Positions 25,978 to 35,527 of a stretch of 64,000 nucleotides of DNA are shown here, in pieces. A model generated the notes under the pieces. It ran no database searches. It was not told the DNA's origin and worked only from the letters and a program-made list of their open reading frames with translations. Position numbers and translations under genes: made by a program. Each line of letters begins with the position of its first letter. Within the stretch, counting starts at the first letter, position 1. The stretch covers positions 3,100,001-3,164,000 of the forward strand of contig NZ_CP066775.1 of assembly GCF_009754905.2 (NCBI RefSeq), given 5' to 3'. The DNA is from Mucilaginibacter ginkgonis. GTDB lineage: Bacteria > Bacteroidota > Bacteroidia > Sphingobacteriales > Sphingobacteriaceae.

Positions 25978-27843
25978 TTATGATCTTTCTGATAATTCTA
26001 ACCAGCGCATAGATTTTTCATCCATATTGTTAGTTAGGTTTTGTATTTGCTGAGCGGTTTCCGACAGTTCGGTGTGATCTAAACTACCCGAATTTAACAT
26101 CTCCGTAAGTTTAGATATTTCTTTCTCGATCGATGCTATATCGGCTTCTAAAGTTTCTAATTCTTTTTGCTCTTTAAAAGAAAGTTTGATTTTATGTTGG
26201 TCCTGTTTAATAGCAACCGGAGTTGGTGCGGCGGCAATCGGCTTTTTATCAGCTTTTGCTTCTGAATCCATATCTAAGCGGTAAGAAGAATAATTGCCAT
26301 TATAGATATCTACGCTGCCAGTTCCCGGCAATACAAATAGTTGGTCAACCAATTTGTCCAATAAATATCTGTCGTGCGATACCAATAGTAGAACGCCGGT
26401 ATAGCTAATCAAAAACTCCTCAAGTACATTTAAAGTGTCGATATCTAAATCGTTAGTCGGCTCATCCAGTATCAAAAAGTTCGGGTTCTGCATTAAGATG
26501 CGCATCAACTGCAGGCGTTTCTTTTCGCCACCGCTCAAATTAGTCACTAAACCATATTGCTTATTAGGCGGAAATAAGAATTGGGTTAGCAATTGTGACG
26601 CTGTAATCATCTTGCCGTCGGCCATAGTGATAAACTCAGCCACGTTCTTGACAATGTCTATTACGCGTTCGTCTTCTGCAAAAGAAATCCCAGCCTGGTT
26701 GAAATAGCCCATTACTGTTGTCTCACCTTTATCAACTTCGCCAGTATCTGGCTGCAGATTTCCTGTAATTATATTTAACAATGTAGATTTACCACTGCCG
26801 TTCTTTCCTGCAATGCCTATTCGATCCCCTTTTTTAAAGACATAACTAAAATCTGTGAAAGTTATACGATCGTCAAAGCTTTTACCAATATGATCCAGCT
26901 CCAGAATTTTGTTTCCCTGGCGGGCGGTCTTAATACTTAACTGAACTTTGTCTTTTTGACTAAGTTTAGTCTTTTCCTCAAGGTCGTAAAATGCGTCTAT
27001 ACGGGCCTTCGACTTCGTTCCGCGTGCCTGTGGTTGCCTGCGCATCCACTCGAGTTCTTTTTTTAGTAATTGCGTGTTCTTTTGATATTGTGCTGCGTCT
27101 GTTGCGTCCCGTTCAGCTTTCTTTTCAAGATAGTACTGGTAATTGCCCTGATAAGTATAAAGCTTTACATTGTCTATCTCAATTATCTCGTTACACACGT
27201 TGTCAAGAAAATACCGGTCGTGCGTAACCATAATGATGGTTTTACCACCATCGGTCAATAGTTTTTCCAGCCACTCAATCGTATCTATATCCAAATGGTT
27301 TGTAGGCTCGTCAAGCACATATACATCAGGCTCTTGTATCAGCATGCCCGCAAGCGCTAAACGCTTACGCTGGCCGCCGGACAACGTGCCGATCTTTTGC
27401 TGTAGGTGATGGATATCAAGTCTGCCCAGAATTTGTTTTATCTCATATTCATAACTCCAGGCGTCGGCCATACTTAATTCTTCAGCGATCTTATTTATAG
27501 CTGCCTCATTTGTAGGGTCATTATCGAGCAGTTCCTCGTATTGACGGATTAATTGCTGTTGTTCGTTGTCAGCACTGAAAATAAAATCACTAATAGTCGC
27601 ATTACCATCAAACTTAGGGTCTTGATCTAAGTAGCTTATCCTCAAATCTTTAGCTCTTACTGCTTTGCCTTCTATTGGCACGAGCTTACCCGACAATATT
27701 TTCAACAAAGTAGACTTTCCCGCTCCGTTAACACCAACGAGTGCAACACGGCGGCCTTTATTGATGCCTATAGTAACATTGCGGAACAGCCATTTGTCAT
27801 GGAATGAGTGACCTAAATTTTCTCCTGATAAATATGTGCTCAC
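25978..27843 (-). CDS. uup: ABC-F ATPase, Uup type
   Basis: A 621-residue soluble protein with two ABC ATPase domains: Walker A GVNGAGKSTL and GKNGSGKSTL, ABC signatures LSGGQRKRLALAG and LSGGEKKRLQLM, and Walker B motifs VLDEPTNHLDI and ILDEPTNDLDI. Between the two lies the ABC-F linker. The C-terminal coiled coil (about residues 550-620) is the Uup hallmark. Family members act on ribosomes, not as transporters. The start is GTG at 27843, sharing GTGA with the stop of the upstream SDR gene, so the two are translationally coupled. The downstream small membrane gene abuts it. Confidence 0.92.
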   Translation of the reverse strand: MSTYLSGENLGHSFHDKWLFRNVTIGINKGRRVALVGVNGAGKSTLLKILSGKLVPIEGKAVRAKDLRISYLDQDPKFDGNATISDFIFSADNEQQQLIRQYEELLDNDPTNEAAINKIAEELSMADAWSYEYEIKQILGRLDIHHLQQKIGTLSGGQRKRLALAGMLIQEPDVYVLDEPTNHLDIDTIEWLEKLLTDGGKTIIMVTHDRYFLDNVCNEIIEIDNVKLYTYQGNYQYYLEKKAERDATDAAQYQKNTQLLKKELEWMRRQPQARGTKSKARIDAFYDLEEKTKLSQKDKVQLSIKTARQGNKILELDHIGKSFDDRITFTDFSYVFKKGDRIGIAGKNGSGKSTLLNIITGNLQPDTGEVDKGETTVMGYFNQAGISFAEDERVIDIVKNVAEFITMADGKMITASQLLTQFLFPPNKQYGLVTNLSGGEKKRLQLMRILMQNPNFLILDEPTNDLDIDTLNVLEEFLISYTGVLLLVSHDRYLLDKLVDQLFVLPGTGSVDIYNGNYSSYRLDMDSEAKADKKPIAAAPTPVAIKQDQHKIKLSFKEQKELETLEADIASIEKEISKLTEMLNSGSLDHTELSETAQQIQNLTNNMDEKSMRWLELSERS

Positions 27844-28493
27844 GCTAAGTTTTGTATATGATCTGATGGATGGATAAACAGGCCGGCTTCTGTTGAAAGC
27901 GATTGTTGAAACATAGCCTGTGCAACAGTTTGCGCAGTTATACTGCGGTATTTCTTTAAACTCCCAATAAGTATGGGATCTACCATTTTCATTAAGCCGA
28001 TCACAAACATTTCCATCGGCCGTGATTGTTTGCGGCCGCCTTTTATCACAGATGGCTGGTAAATGTGAGTGGACTTAAGTCCTAAATGAGCTAAAGCAGA
28101 CTCCGTCTCGCCCTTAAGCTTAAGATAGAAGTTTGATGAACTGATGTCAGCGCCAATCGATGAGATGTAATGCAGCTGCTGAGCGCCGTTATTTTTAGCT
28201 ATATCTGCCAGCAAGGTTGTGTACTTGAATTCGATCTTTCGATATTGCTCGGGGTCTGGAGCCTGGGTTTTTGTGGTGCCCAGGCAGGAGAACAAAACGT
28301 CTCCATTTATAGCCGCAGCGTGCTCATGTAGCTTATCGAAATCGATGATCAATTGGATAAGCTTGGGGTGTTGCACAGCAATTTCTTTACGAGTAACCGC
28401 TATAACCTCTTGATATTGAATAGAATGCAATAACAGCTGTAATAAATTACTGCCCACTAATCCTGTCGCCCCTGCAATTATTGCCCTTCTCAT
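27840..28493 (-). CDS. NAD(P)-binding SDR/atypical oxidoreductase
   Basis: A 217-residue Rossmann protein. MRRAIIAGATGLVGSNLLQLLL is the NAD(P)-binding loop, followed by DVLFSCLGTTKTQA and YISSIGADISSSNFYLKLKGETE, the pattern of HTATIP2/NmrA-like SDRs with a tyrosine and lysine in the YLKLKGE segment. Substrate unknown. The ATG at 28493 is preferred: the longer TTG start lies inside the promoter box at 28502-28510. Its stop overlaps the uup start by 4 bp. Confidence 0.85.
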   Translation of the reverse strand: MRRAIIAGATGLVGSNLLQLLLHSIQYQEVIAVTRKEIAVQHPKLIQLIIDFDKLHEHAAAINGDVLFSCLGTTKTQAPDPEQYRKIEFKYTTLLADIAKNNGAQQLHYISSIGADISSSNFYLKLKGETESALAHLGLKSTHIYQPSVIKGGRKQSRPMEMFVIGLMKMVDPILIGSLKKYRSITAQTVAQAMFQQSLSTEAGLFIHPSDHIQNLA

Positions 28494-28501
28494 GATAGTT
28501 T

Positions 28502-28510
28502 GCAAAGGTA
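28502..28510 (-). promoter_or_regulatory. -7 promoter box of the SDR-uup operon
   Basis: On the minus strand TACCTTTGC matches the TAnnTTTG consensus and ends 8 bp before the ATG at 28493, implying a very short leader. Confidence 0.55.
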
Positions 28511-28641
28511 TGAAAACTTAGCATGAGGCTGTAAGGCATTGGTTCTAAAACAGATGCAATTATTAATGGACATTGCGTGGTTTTTAAGAATTGCAAATCT
28601 CTGATTGATAAAACGATACTGATTAAAAGGGCCCACGAAAT

Positions 28642-28670
28642 AAAAAAGCCCCGCAAAAATGCGAGGCCCT
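28642..28670 (-). terminator. Terminator of the glutathione peroxidase gene
   Basis: On the minus strand GCCTCGC pairs with GCGGGGC (one G-U pair) around an ATTTTT loop, followed by TTTTTT. The wobble makes the stem good only on this strand. Confidence 0.85.
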
Positions 28671-28685
28671 CTTAAAAATTGCGTA

Positions 28686-29201
28686 TTACAATGCGCTGGT
28701 GATCTTCGGATCAAGTGGTGTCACTTGTGATCTGTAGCGGTGAATTAATTTGCCATTTTCATCGATCAGGAATTTCTCAAAATTCCATTTAATATCACCT
28801 GTAAAATCAGGGTTTGGAGCAGTAGTTAAATATTGAAATAGAGGATCTATATCCAAACCCAAAACACTTACTTTTCCGCTCATAGGGAAGCTAACATTAA
28901 AATTGTCGTGACAAAACGTTTTAATATCCTGATTGGTACCGGGCTCCTGGCCGCCAAAATTATTTGCAGGAAAGCCAATGACAGTTACTTTGTCTTTGTA
29001 CTGCTCTGCGAGCGACTGCAAATCTTTATACTGTTTAGTAAACCCACACTTGGATGCAGTGTTAACGATAAGGATCTTCTTGCCTTTATATTTGGATAAA
29101 GAAAGTTTTCCGCCATCAATGTTGTGCAGATTTTTAAAATCAAAAATTGATGATGGAGCTGATACGAAAAGCAGGGCGAATAATAGTGCTAAAGTTTTCA
29201 T
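28686..29201 (-). CDS. Glutathione peroxidase-family thiol peroxidase, exported
   Basis: A 171-residue peroxidase with a signal peptide (MKTLALLFALLFVSAPSS). The catalytic set is visible: Cys52 in NTASKCGFT, Gln in NNFGGQEPG and Trp in WNFEKFLID. Bacterial members usually take electrons from thioredoxin rather than glutathione and use cysteine, as here, not selenocysteine. It probably removes peroxides or lipid peroxides in the periplasm. Monocistronic with its own terminator. It lies far from oxyR in this window, so co-regulation cannot be inferred. Confidence 0.93.
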   Translation of the reverse strand: MKTLALLFALLFVSAPSSIFDFKNLHNIDGGKLSLSKYKGKKILIVNTASKCGFTKQYKDLQSLAEQYKDKVTVIGFPANNFGGQEPGTNQDIKTFCHDNFNVSFPMSGKVSVLGLDIDPLFQYLTTAPNPDFTGDIKWNFEKFLIDENGKLIHRYRSQVTPLDPKITSAL

Positions 29202-29266
29202 GTTTTATTTGATCTGATAATTATCGGAATGAGCCAATTTGAATGGCCCGTAAATGTACGTAAAAA

Positions 29267-29701
29267 TCAGGCGGACAATTCTTTATACTTTGCCAAATAA
29301 AAGTCTTCTTTTTGCGTCATTAGTTTTTTATCAGCGGGTTTCTTGTCTTTGTAACCGCATAAGTGCAAGGCTCCATGAATAATTACGCGGCAGAGTTCGT
29401 CTATAAAAGATACTTCAAACTTTCCGGCATTCTCCGTTATCCGCTCAATGGAAATAAAGATGTCACCGGTGATGTGTCCCTCTTTTTCAGAGTTGTCAAA
29501 CGTAACGATATCTGTGTAAGTATCGTGATTTAAATATTGGCGGTTTATCTGTATCAGGTAATCGTCAGAACAGAAAATGTAATTAAGCTCAGCTAATTTG
29601 TAACCCTCCGCTTCGACAGTCGACTTGATCCAGCTTTTCAGCTTAAGCTTACCCTTTAGGTTTATCGAAACATCCTCTTCAAAAAAGTTAATGGCTGGCA
29701 T
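29267..29701 (-). CDS. ybeY: Endoribonuclease YbeY (rRNA maturation factor)
   Basis: YbeY is a metal-dependent RNase that trims 16S rRNA and supports ribosome quality control. The 144-residue protein has the motif RVIIHGALHLCGYKD. The usual HxxxHxxxxxH zinc set is represented by His109, His113 and an Asp119 where the third His is expected. I recall CGYKDK in other Bacteroidota YbeY, so this is a clade variant, not a lesion. The upstream segment DTYTDIVTFDNSEKEGHITGDIFIS is typical. Its ATG overlaps the stop of the upstream ATPase gene by one base. Confidence 0.93.
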   Translation of the reverse strand: MPAINFFEEDVSINLKGKLKLKSWIKSTVEAEGYKLAELNYIFCSDDYLIQINRQYLNHDTYTDIVTFDNSEKEGHITGDIFISIERITENAGKFEVSFIDELCRVIIHGALHLCGYKDKKPADKKLMTQKEDFYLAKYKELSA

Positions 29702-30123
29702 TAGATCTTAAAGTGAAGTTCTACTTCATTGCCCTTTGTATTAAAAATGCATTGATCTGCTAAATGCTTGATAATGAACACCCCACGACCGGTTAGCTTC
29801 TCAATATTTGATGTATCTGTAGGGTCTGGTAAATGGCTGTAATCAAAGCCATCGCCTTCGTCGCTTACGGTCCAGATGAGGGTGCGGCCATCTATCTCAA
29901 CATTAACGAATACCTTCTTATTTGGATCGAAATCATTGCCATGTATAATTGCGTTCATAACCGCTTCATTAAGGCAAGTCATCATATTGGCGAAGGTATC
30001 ATCACCAACCTGTAATTGGTCGGCAAGTTTTTCAACCAGGTTTTCAAGTTCGGTAATACTCTCTGTCACAGACGGGAGCTGCAAAGTATAAAGCTTAGCT
30101 CCTTGTACATTAACCTCTTGCAT
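29701..30123 (-). CDS. RsbW-like serine kinase/anti-sigma ATPase domain protein
   Basis: A 140-residue single-domain GHKL ATPase of the RsbW/SpoIIAB (HATPase_c_2) type. The N-box is NEAVMNAIIHGN, G1 is DEGDGFDYSHLPDP and G2 is GRGVFIIKHLAD. Such proteins phosphorylate anti-anti-sigma factors or bind sigma factors; no partner is adjacent. An alternative ATG lies 12 bp upstream (30135), inside the preceding gene. The start at 30123 gives TAG-T-ATG spacing and is preferred only weakly. Co-transcribed between the DUF4175 gene and ybeY. Confidence 0.85.
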   Translation of the reverse strand: MQEVNVQGAKLYTLQLPSVTESITELENLVEKLADQLQVGDDTFANMMTCLNEAVMNAIIHGNDFDPNKKVFVNVEIDGRTLIWTVSDEGDGFDYSHLPDPTDTSNIEKLTGRGVFIIKHLADQCIFNTKGNEVELHFKI

Positions 30124-30124
30124 A

Positions 30125-33100
30125 CTATTTACCATTTATTTGCTCAAAGTATTTCTTAGCCTTTTGCTTGTAATAAAAATTAAGCTCAGGCGAAACGCTT
30201 CTAATCAGTTCTGTTTGTTTGGTACGTTTCTCTTCATACTGTTGAAGTGCTTTTATATAGCCCGGCGGAATATTTTTGCCCGCCTTACTTAAGCGCTGTT
30301 TATCTTGCTCGCGTTCCTGTTCTGCCTTTTCTGCCTCTAATAAACGACTTTTTATTTGTTCCTGGCGCTTAATTGCATCATCTGTTATACGTCTGTTTAC
30401 GAGATCCGTCTCTGTTTGTTCCATCTGCTTGGCAATTTTATCCAAATCGCCCGGGTTACCCTTGCCATCTTTCAACGCATCGCGATTGTATTGCTGCAGC
30501 GCCTGCCTTATAGCCTGCTGCTCGCGTGCCATACGCGCAAACTGTTCGCTTTGGCTTTGATGCTGGCCTTTCGCCTGGTTTTGTCCCTGGCCTTGCAGCG
30601 CCTGCCATTGCATTTGTTCGCGCATTTGCTGCATGTTGTTATTAAGTTTTTGCTGCATTTGGCTTAATTGCTGCATACTTTGTTTTGACTTACCCTTGCC
30701 ACTTTTTGCATTTTTCATACTGTTTTGCAGCTGGTCTAACACCTCATCCAACATCAGTGCCAAATTGTTCATAGCGGTCATCGCATACTGTTGGTCGCTC
30801 ACCGCTTCGGGCGTGCGCCTGTCGCCCAGCTTTTCTAATGCCTTTGTAATTCGGTCATTTACTGATGTGATCTCTGTATTTACGGTCGATTGTATTTGCG
30901 GCACCCTTTTACTTAACGCATATAAACTGTCTTCGGTTGTTTTGAGGTTGTCTTTTATGTTCTTTTGGTGTTGTGTAAGATTTACGTAGTCGGGGTTAGA
31001 TGCGTTTGTGCTTTTAAATGTCTGCATTAATTTTTCTTGTGCGAAAGAGCTGTTTACCAAGTCTTTCAGTAATCCACGAAGCTGACGGGCATCGATGTTA
31101 AGTTCTTCACCCTCTTTTTCCTCATTGTCTTTTTGCAGTTTCCGGCCAAGTTGTTCTAAAGATTGCGCGGCTTGCTTTTGCGACTCTGAAGCTTTTTTGC
31201 TGTTGTTCTTGCTGATCTGGATCCCGGCGTCATCCATTTGCTGGTCTATTTTCTGCTCATCCGCTTTTGGGCTATCAAATTTATTTTGCTGATCATCTGC
31301 TGTAGATTTTTGTAGGTCGTCCAGTGATTTCTTTACGCCTTCAAAATCCTTTTTAAGCTGTTCCTGCTTTTGCTGCATGGTTTTACTTTCGACCTTTTGA
31401 TCAGCGGTTTGCTCTGCAAGCTTTTGCTGTTGTTGCGAAAGCTCATTTAACCGGGACACCTGCTCATTTAATCTTTGTTCAAACTCAAGCTTCTTGTATA
31501 GTTCCAACATGCGGTCCAGTTCTTTTTTCAGCGATTTGTTGTCGCTTTGCATTTTGGTCAATTCTCGCCGGGTACTTTCTTTCTGTTCCTGCTGAAGCAT
31601 CTCTTGCAGCCGTTGGAGCATTTGCTGCGTTTTCTCATCAAGCAGATTATCCATCAGCTTATCCAACTCATTTTGCATTTTGGTTACCTGCTCAGTTTGT
31701 TGTTGGTTTTGCTGGCGGTTATAAACATTCTTTTTATTCTCTGCCTGGGCTTCTTTGACTAAGGCGTCTAACTCCTTTTTTTTATCCATCAGGTCCTGCA
31801 CCTGTTTCTTTTCATCAAATGTCAGATCGCGCTTGTTCAGTAAAATCTGATTAAGGCGTTGAGATTCGCGTTCTATCTGGGATGCCATTTTTGCCGCGGA
31901 CGCCATTTTTTGTTTCACCTGCTGCGAGCCGGCATTCAACTGAGCCGCTAACTGTTTTTCCGACGGAATAGACAATTCCCGCTCTGGTGTGCGCGTTGCC
32001 TTTGGCCCCGACACACCGTCGTTGTCGGTCACTTCAAAAAAATAACTCACGCGATCACCCGGGGCAGCTTTGATCGCAGCGATATTCCAATAATAAAAAA
32101 ATGATGATGATGTGCCGCTTAAATCCGCTTTAACTAGTTGGGAAAAACTAGACTGTCGGCCATCTTGTGTTTGTACTTTGTAATGAAATTTGAGAGAGCT
32201 AAATCCATGATCATCCTGGATCTTGCCTGTAAAGTAAAGCGACTTAATGCTTACCGAATCTTGTTTTTCTTCTACAGCAATTGCAGGAGCTTCATCGGCT
32301 ATTATATTAATGTGGTAAGCAGACGAATCCGAAATCGCAGAACCATTAATTGGCGCGATTACATATGCAGAAGGCTTAAGCATCCTGGCAGAGTAAATGA
32401 ACGTTCCTTTATCGGATGTAATTAATTTTTTCTGTTCGTTGTTTAGCGTAAACAACACGGCATCAGCGTTTTGAGTTACAATGCGCCAACTAACGGTTGT
32501 CCCGGCAGGGACAGTCAGCTCGCCGGCGTTTGCTAAGGTTTCATTTTTTTTATGCAAGTAAGCAGGGTACGCTAAATGGGCATCCAGCCGCAATAGTGAT
32601 GGACGGGCGGTTACGCGGATGTTATATTTCAACGATGTATAACCTCCACCACTAAGTTTAAAGCTTGTTGTTTGCTGCAGGTTACTAAAATGATATTTAA
32701 ACCGGCTAATTGAAATCTTTTCTGTTTTGAAAACGTGGCCATCACTTTCAATATAAATATCAGACGGGAACTCATTACCTGTTAACCTAACATTCAGATC
32801 AAGATCGTTTCCTTGTGTAACGGCCAAAGATTTATTCTCGATATTGAAATTAAAGGGCAAAGGCGGCGCAAAATATTGGTCATGTTTTACAAGGCGTTTA
32901 GTGCTTTCTGACAGAATTGTTGGAGCGGCAATAGCGACAATGACCACTATAGAAACCGGAATGAAAACCCATTTTAAATACTTTCGATTAGCCCGAAGGT
33001 TTACCGCCGACGGAAACCTCACGGGGCGCAAAGTGTCAATTTTTTGATTGATACTTGCCTCTATTAAATGTTTGTGATGCTCGTCATGCCCTGCAAGGGT

Positions 33101-33451
33101 ATTTAATTGTAGTGTATTAAGAAGCTTATCTTTTATTTCTGCGAAATGCCGCCCTATTATTTCTGCCGCTTGTTCATGACCTATGGTCCTTCCCAACTTT
33201 TGCCATAACAACAGGGGCGGCATAACCAACGCGACTACGATGAGAACGTTTATCAGAATAAAAAAGTAAAAAATTACGGTGCGTGTAACGGAGTTAAAGT
33301 GACCAAAGTATTCGCTTAAGGCTGCAATAAAATATCCAGAAAATAAGACAGCAGCCCAAATGATAAGTCCGCGCAGCAACTTATTTAAATAGTACCTGCG
33401 TATAAAGGCATCTATTTTTTCTATTAATAACCGGTAATTGCTTTGCTGCAT
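30125..33451 (-). CDS. DUF4175 family large coiled-coil membrane protein
   Basis: An 1108-residue protein. Two membrane helices lie at about 24-44 and 55-80 and a third near 165-185, then a beta-rich extracytoplasmic part with Ig-like strands, then a very long Gln/Lys-rich coiled coil from about 500 to the end (QQQKLAEQTADQKVESK, LQEMLQQEQKEST, MQQLSQMQQKLNNNM). This layout is that of DUF4175 proteins of Bacteroidota. Function unknown; an envelope-spanning structural role is plausible. It heads a unit with the RsbW-like ATPase and ybeY. Confidence 0.85.
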   Translation of the reverse strand: MQQSNYRLLIEKIDAFIRRYYLNKLLRGLIIWAAVLFSGYFIAALSEYFGHFNSVTRTVIFYFFILINVLIVVALVMPPLLLWQKLGRTIGHEQAAEIIGRHFAEIKDKLLNTLQLNTLAGHDEHHKHLIEASINQKIDTLRPVRFPSAVNLRANRKYLKWVFIPVSIVVIVAIAAPTILSESTKRLVKHDQYFAPPLPFNFNIENKSLAVTQGNDLDLNVRLTGNEFPSDIYIESDGHVFKTEKISISRFKYHFSNLQQTTSFKLSGGGYTSLKYNIRVTARPSLLRLDAHLAYPAYLHKKNETLANAGELTVPAGTTVSWRIVTQNADAVLFTLNNEQKKLITSDKGTFIYSARMLKPSAYVIAPINGSAISDSSAYHINIIADEAPAIAVEEKQDSVSIKSLYFTGKIQDDHGFSSLKFHYKVQTQDGRQSSFSQLVKADLSGTSSSFFYYWNIAAIKAAPGDRVSYFFEVTDNDGVSGPKATRTPERELSIPSEKQLAAQLNAGSQQVKQKMASAAKMASQIERESQRLNQILLNKRDLTFDEKKQVQDLMDKKKELDALVKEAQAENKKNVYNRQQNQQQTEQVTKMQNELDKLMDNLLDEKTQQMLQRLQEMLQQEQKESTRRELTKMQSDNKSLKKELDRMLELYKKLEFEQRLNEQVSRLNELSQQQQKLAEQTADQKVESKTMQQKQEQLKKDFEGVKKSLDDLQKSTADDQQNKFDSPKADEQKIDQQMDDAGIQISKNNSKKASESQKQAAQSLEQLGRKLQKDNEEKEGEELNIDARQLRGLLKDLVNSSFAQEKLMQTFKSTNASNPDYVNLTQHQKNIKDNLKTTEDSLYALSKRVPQIQSTVNTEITSVNDRITKALEKLGDRRTPEAVSDQQYAMTAMNNLALMLDEVLDQLQNSMKNAKSGKGKSKQSMQQLSQMQQKLNNNMQQMREQMQWQALQGQGQNQAKGQHQSQSEQFARMAREQQAIRQALQQYNRDALKDGKGNPGDLDKIAKQMEQTETDLVNRRITDDAIKRQEQIKSRLLEAEKAEQEREQDKQRLSKAGKNIPPGYIKALQQYEEKRTKQTELIRSVSPELNFYYKQKAKKYFEQINGK

Positions 33452-33549
33452 TTAAAAACGTTGCGATAAGATAACGCCAACTATACACGTGTAATTGTCA
33501 GGAGTAAAATAGTAAGGCTATATTTACACCCGTTCCAAAATACAAAAAT

Positions 33550-33993
33550 TTGAAAAAGCATAAACCAATCCCGTCTATTATTGCTGCTACCACTGTATTT
33601 TTCGCCTGCATCTGGGTTTCTTGTTCTCAACCTAAGACCACAGCCACTGACAAACCCAAACAAGATACTGCCATGGTGACTAAAGCTGACACTTCGCACC
33701 TGGTGGGCATGTGGCTGGATGAAGACATTAAAACTGATAATGGCGATCAGGTGGCTTACCAGATAGTAACCAAAGGGCCAAAAACCTACATCCAGGTAAT
33801 TACATTCAAAGAAAAAAAACTTAGTGTTAACGACAACCCCGAAATTGGTCCGTCTGCAATGGAAGTGCGTAAAGAAAAGAACAAATACATCAGCATTGAA
33901 AATTCGAAAGATGTGTATCTAATAGAAAACTCCGGTGATTTGTTGATCTATGATGTTACCGGGTTTATCGCAAAGTGCAAAAGAATGTTGTAG
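33550..33993 (+). CDS. Small lipoprotein, hypothetical
   Basis: A 147-residue protein with a leader MKKHKPIPSIIAATTVFFACIW and lipobox WVSC (Cys25). The mature part is a small beta-type domain (SHLVGMWLDEDIKTDNGD, TYIQVITFKEKKLS, DLLIYDVTG). The start is a TTG: no in-frame ATG lies upstream near enough, and the signal peptide requires this position. It is divergent from the DUF4175 gene. Function unknown. Confidence 0.7.
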   Translation: MKKHKPIPSIIAATTVFFACIWVSCSQPKTTATDKPKQDTAMVTKADTSHLVGMWLDEDIKTDNGDQVAYQIVTKGPKTYIQVITFKEKKLSVNDNPEIGPSAMEVRKEKNKYISIENSKDVYLIENSGDLLIYDVTGFIAKCKRML

Positions 33994-34109
33994 AAGAGCC
34001 AGCACATTCGGCATCTCAAAGGGCGAGATTTCTTAGATGCTATTCACCGCTGAATCGTTACTTTTTTTGACCGCCGAAAGAGGAGACTAAGAAACATGCC
34101 GCAGTGATT

Positions 34110-35435
34110 TTACGAAACAGCTTCCACCCCTTGCACCTTAACCCTTTTCTGCGCTGCGATAAGACTCATTAACAGCAGCAAGCCGATGATAAAGAACCCA
34201 TCCAATACCAATGCGGAGTCGCGCATTTCATGAGTGACCGCTTCTACAAAGCCAAACGTAAATAGCCCGACAACTATTGACAGCTTTTCTGTAACATCAT
34301 AAAAACTGAAGTAAGATGCAGTATCGGGAATATTAGGGGGAATAAATTTAGAATATGTAGACCTTGACAGCGATTGTACACCGCCCATCACAATACCTAC
34401 CAACACCGCCGCTACGTAAAACTGATTAGCATTAGCGATAAAGTAAACACCCAGACAGATCAGCGTCCAAAACGCAACAATGCCTGTAAGTGCTTTTACG
34501 TTTCCATATTTCGCGGAAAGCTTTGCGGTTGCAGCGGCACCAATAATGGCCACTACCTGGATGATGAGAATAATGGCGATCAAGTTTTCGTCAGGCAGGT
34601 GAAGCTCTTTTGCGGCGAAGTTCGCGGCTACCAGCATAATGGTTTGTACCCCAACTGAGTAAAAAAAGAAAGCCGGCAAAAAGCGTTTTAATAATGGTAG
34701 TTGCTTTATCTTCTCCCAAACCTTGGCTAACTCTTTAAACCCACCTGTAAATACATTGTATTGATGCGAACCGGCATTTGGCGTTCCTTTTGGCAATAGA
34801 TAAAAGGCGATAAAAGAGAAACCTATCCACCATATGCCAACGATTAGAAATGAAACGCGTGCCGCATGGTCTTCTGTTATACCAAACTTGTCGTGCAATT
34901 CTACAACGGCCAGGCAAATGATCTGTACCACAATGCTTCCGGCAAAACCATAAATAAAACCCTTTGCGCTAACGCTGTCCTGCTTGTCTGTTGTGGCGAT
35001 TTGAGGAAGGTATGAGTTATAAAAAACAAAGCCTCCGCAATAACCTACCGAAGCCAGGCCGAAGCAGATCATCCCGAACTCGAAGTTGTCCATTGTGAAA
35101 AAATACAGGCCCGCGCAGGCCAGTGCACCTAACCACGTAAATGCTTGCAGATAACCTTTTTTGTGACCCTTATAATCTGCTATAGATGTAAGTATGGGCA
35201 ACAGCACCACAATGATCAGGTATGATAGCGCCAAGATATAGTTAGACAATACCGTGTTTACATAACTATGCCCGAAAAATGAGACCGTGTCGCCATGTTT
35301 ATTAGCAGTAATGCCGACATAGTAAGCAGGAAAAATGGTCGATGTGATCACCATGTTATAGGCTTGGTTAGCCCAATCGAACATGGCCCAGGCCCAGATG
35401 GTGCGCTTGTTGTTTTTTTCGGGAACCACGCTCAT
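34110..35435 (-). CDS. MFS transporter, UMF1 family
   Basis: A 441-residue inner-membrane protein with about 12 hydrophobic segments. The start NKRTIWAWAMFDWANQAYNMVITSTIFPAYY is the diagnostic N-terminus of the UMF1 (Atg22-like) branch of the major facilitator superfamily; GGVQSLSRSTYSKFIPP lies in the second half. Substrate unknown; eukaryotic relatives export amino acids from the vacuole. Monocistronic on the minus strand, followed downstream by a gap with degenerate repeat text. Confidence 0.9.
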   Translation of the reverse strand: MSVVPEKNNKRTIWAWAMFDWANQAYNMVITSTIFPAYYVGITANKHGDTVSFFGHSYVNTVLSNYILALSYLIIVVLLPILTSIADYKGHKKGYLQAFTWLGALACAGLYFFTMDNFEFGMICFGLASVGYCGGFVFYNSYLPQIATTDKQDSVSAKGFIYGFAGSIVVQIICLAVVELHDKFGITEDHAARVSFLIVGIWWIGFSFIAFYLLPKGTPNAGSHQYNVFTGGFKELAKVWEKIKQLPLLKRFLPAFFFYSVGVQTIMLVAANFAAKELHLPDENLIAIILIIQVVAIIGAAATAKLSAKYGNVKALTGIVAFWTLICLGVYFIANANQFYVAAVLVGIVMGGVQSLSRSTYSKFIPPNIPDTASYFSFYDVTEKLSIVVGLFTFGFVEAVTHEMRDSALVLDGFFIIGLLLLMSLIAAQKRVKVQGVEAVS

Positions 35436-35444
35436 TTGAATAAT

Positions 35445-35527
35445 GAATATCGAATAGAGAACACCGAATGAAAAAGGTGTATCGCTCTAAAATTAGTTCG
35501 AAATTCGAAATGGGACATTCGATATTC
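35445..35527. repeat. Inverted repeat between the SDR and MFS genes
   Basis: GAATATCGAAT (35445-35455) and ATTCGATATTC (35517-35527) are exact reverse complements about 60 bp apart, enclosing an AT-rich spacer that includes GTTCGAAATTCGAA. It fills the gap upstream of the MFS gene. Could be a remnant mobile palindrome. Confidence 0.4.

Noticed and set aside
30276..31292. Plus-strand ORFs over the DUF4175 coiled coil
   Set aside because: They are shadow frames produced by the repetitive Gln/Lys codons of the minus-strand gene.
33994..34109. Repeat or mobile remnant after the small lipoprotein gene
   Set aside because: Text such as GGCATCTC resembles part of the REP-like element, but no paired arms could be confirmed.
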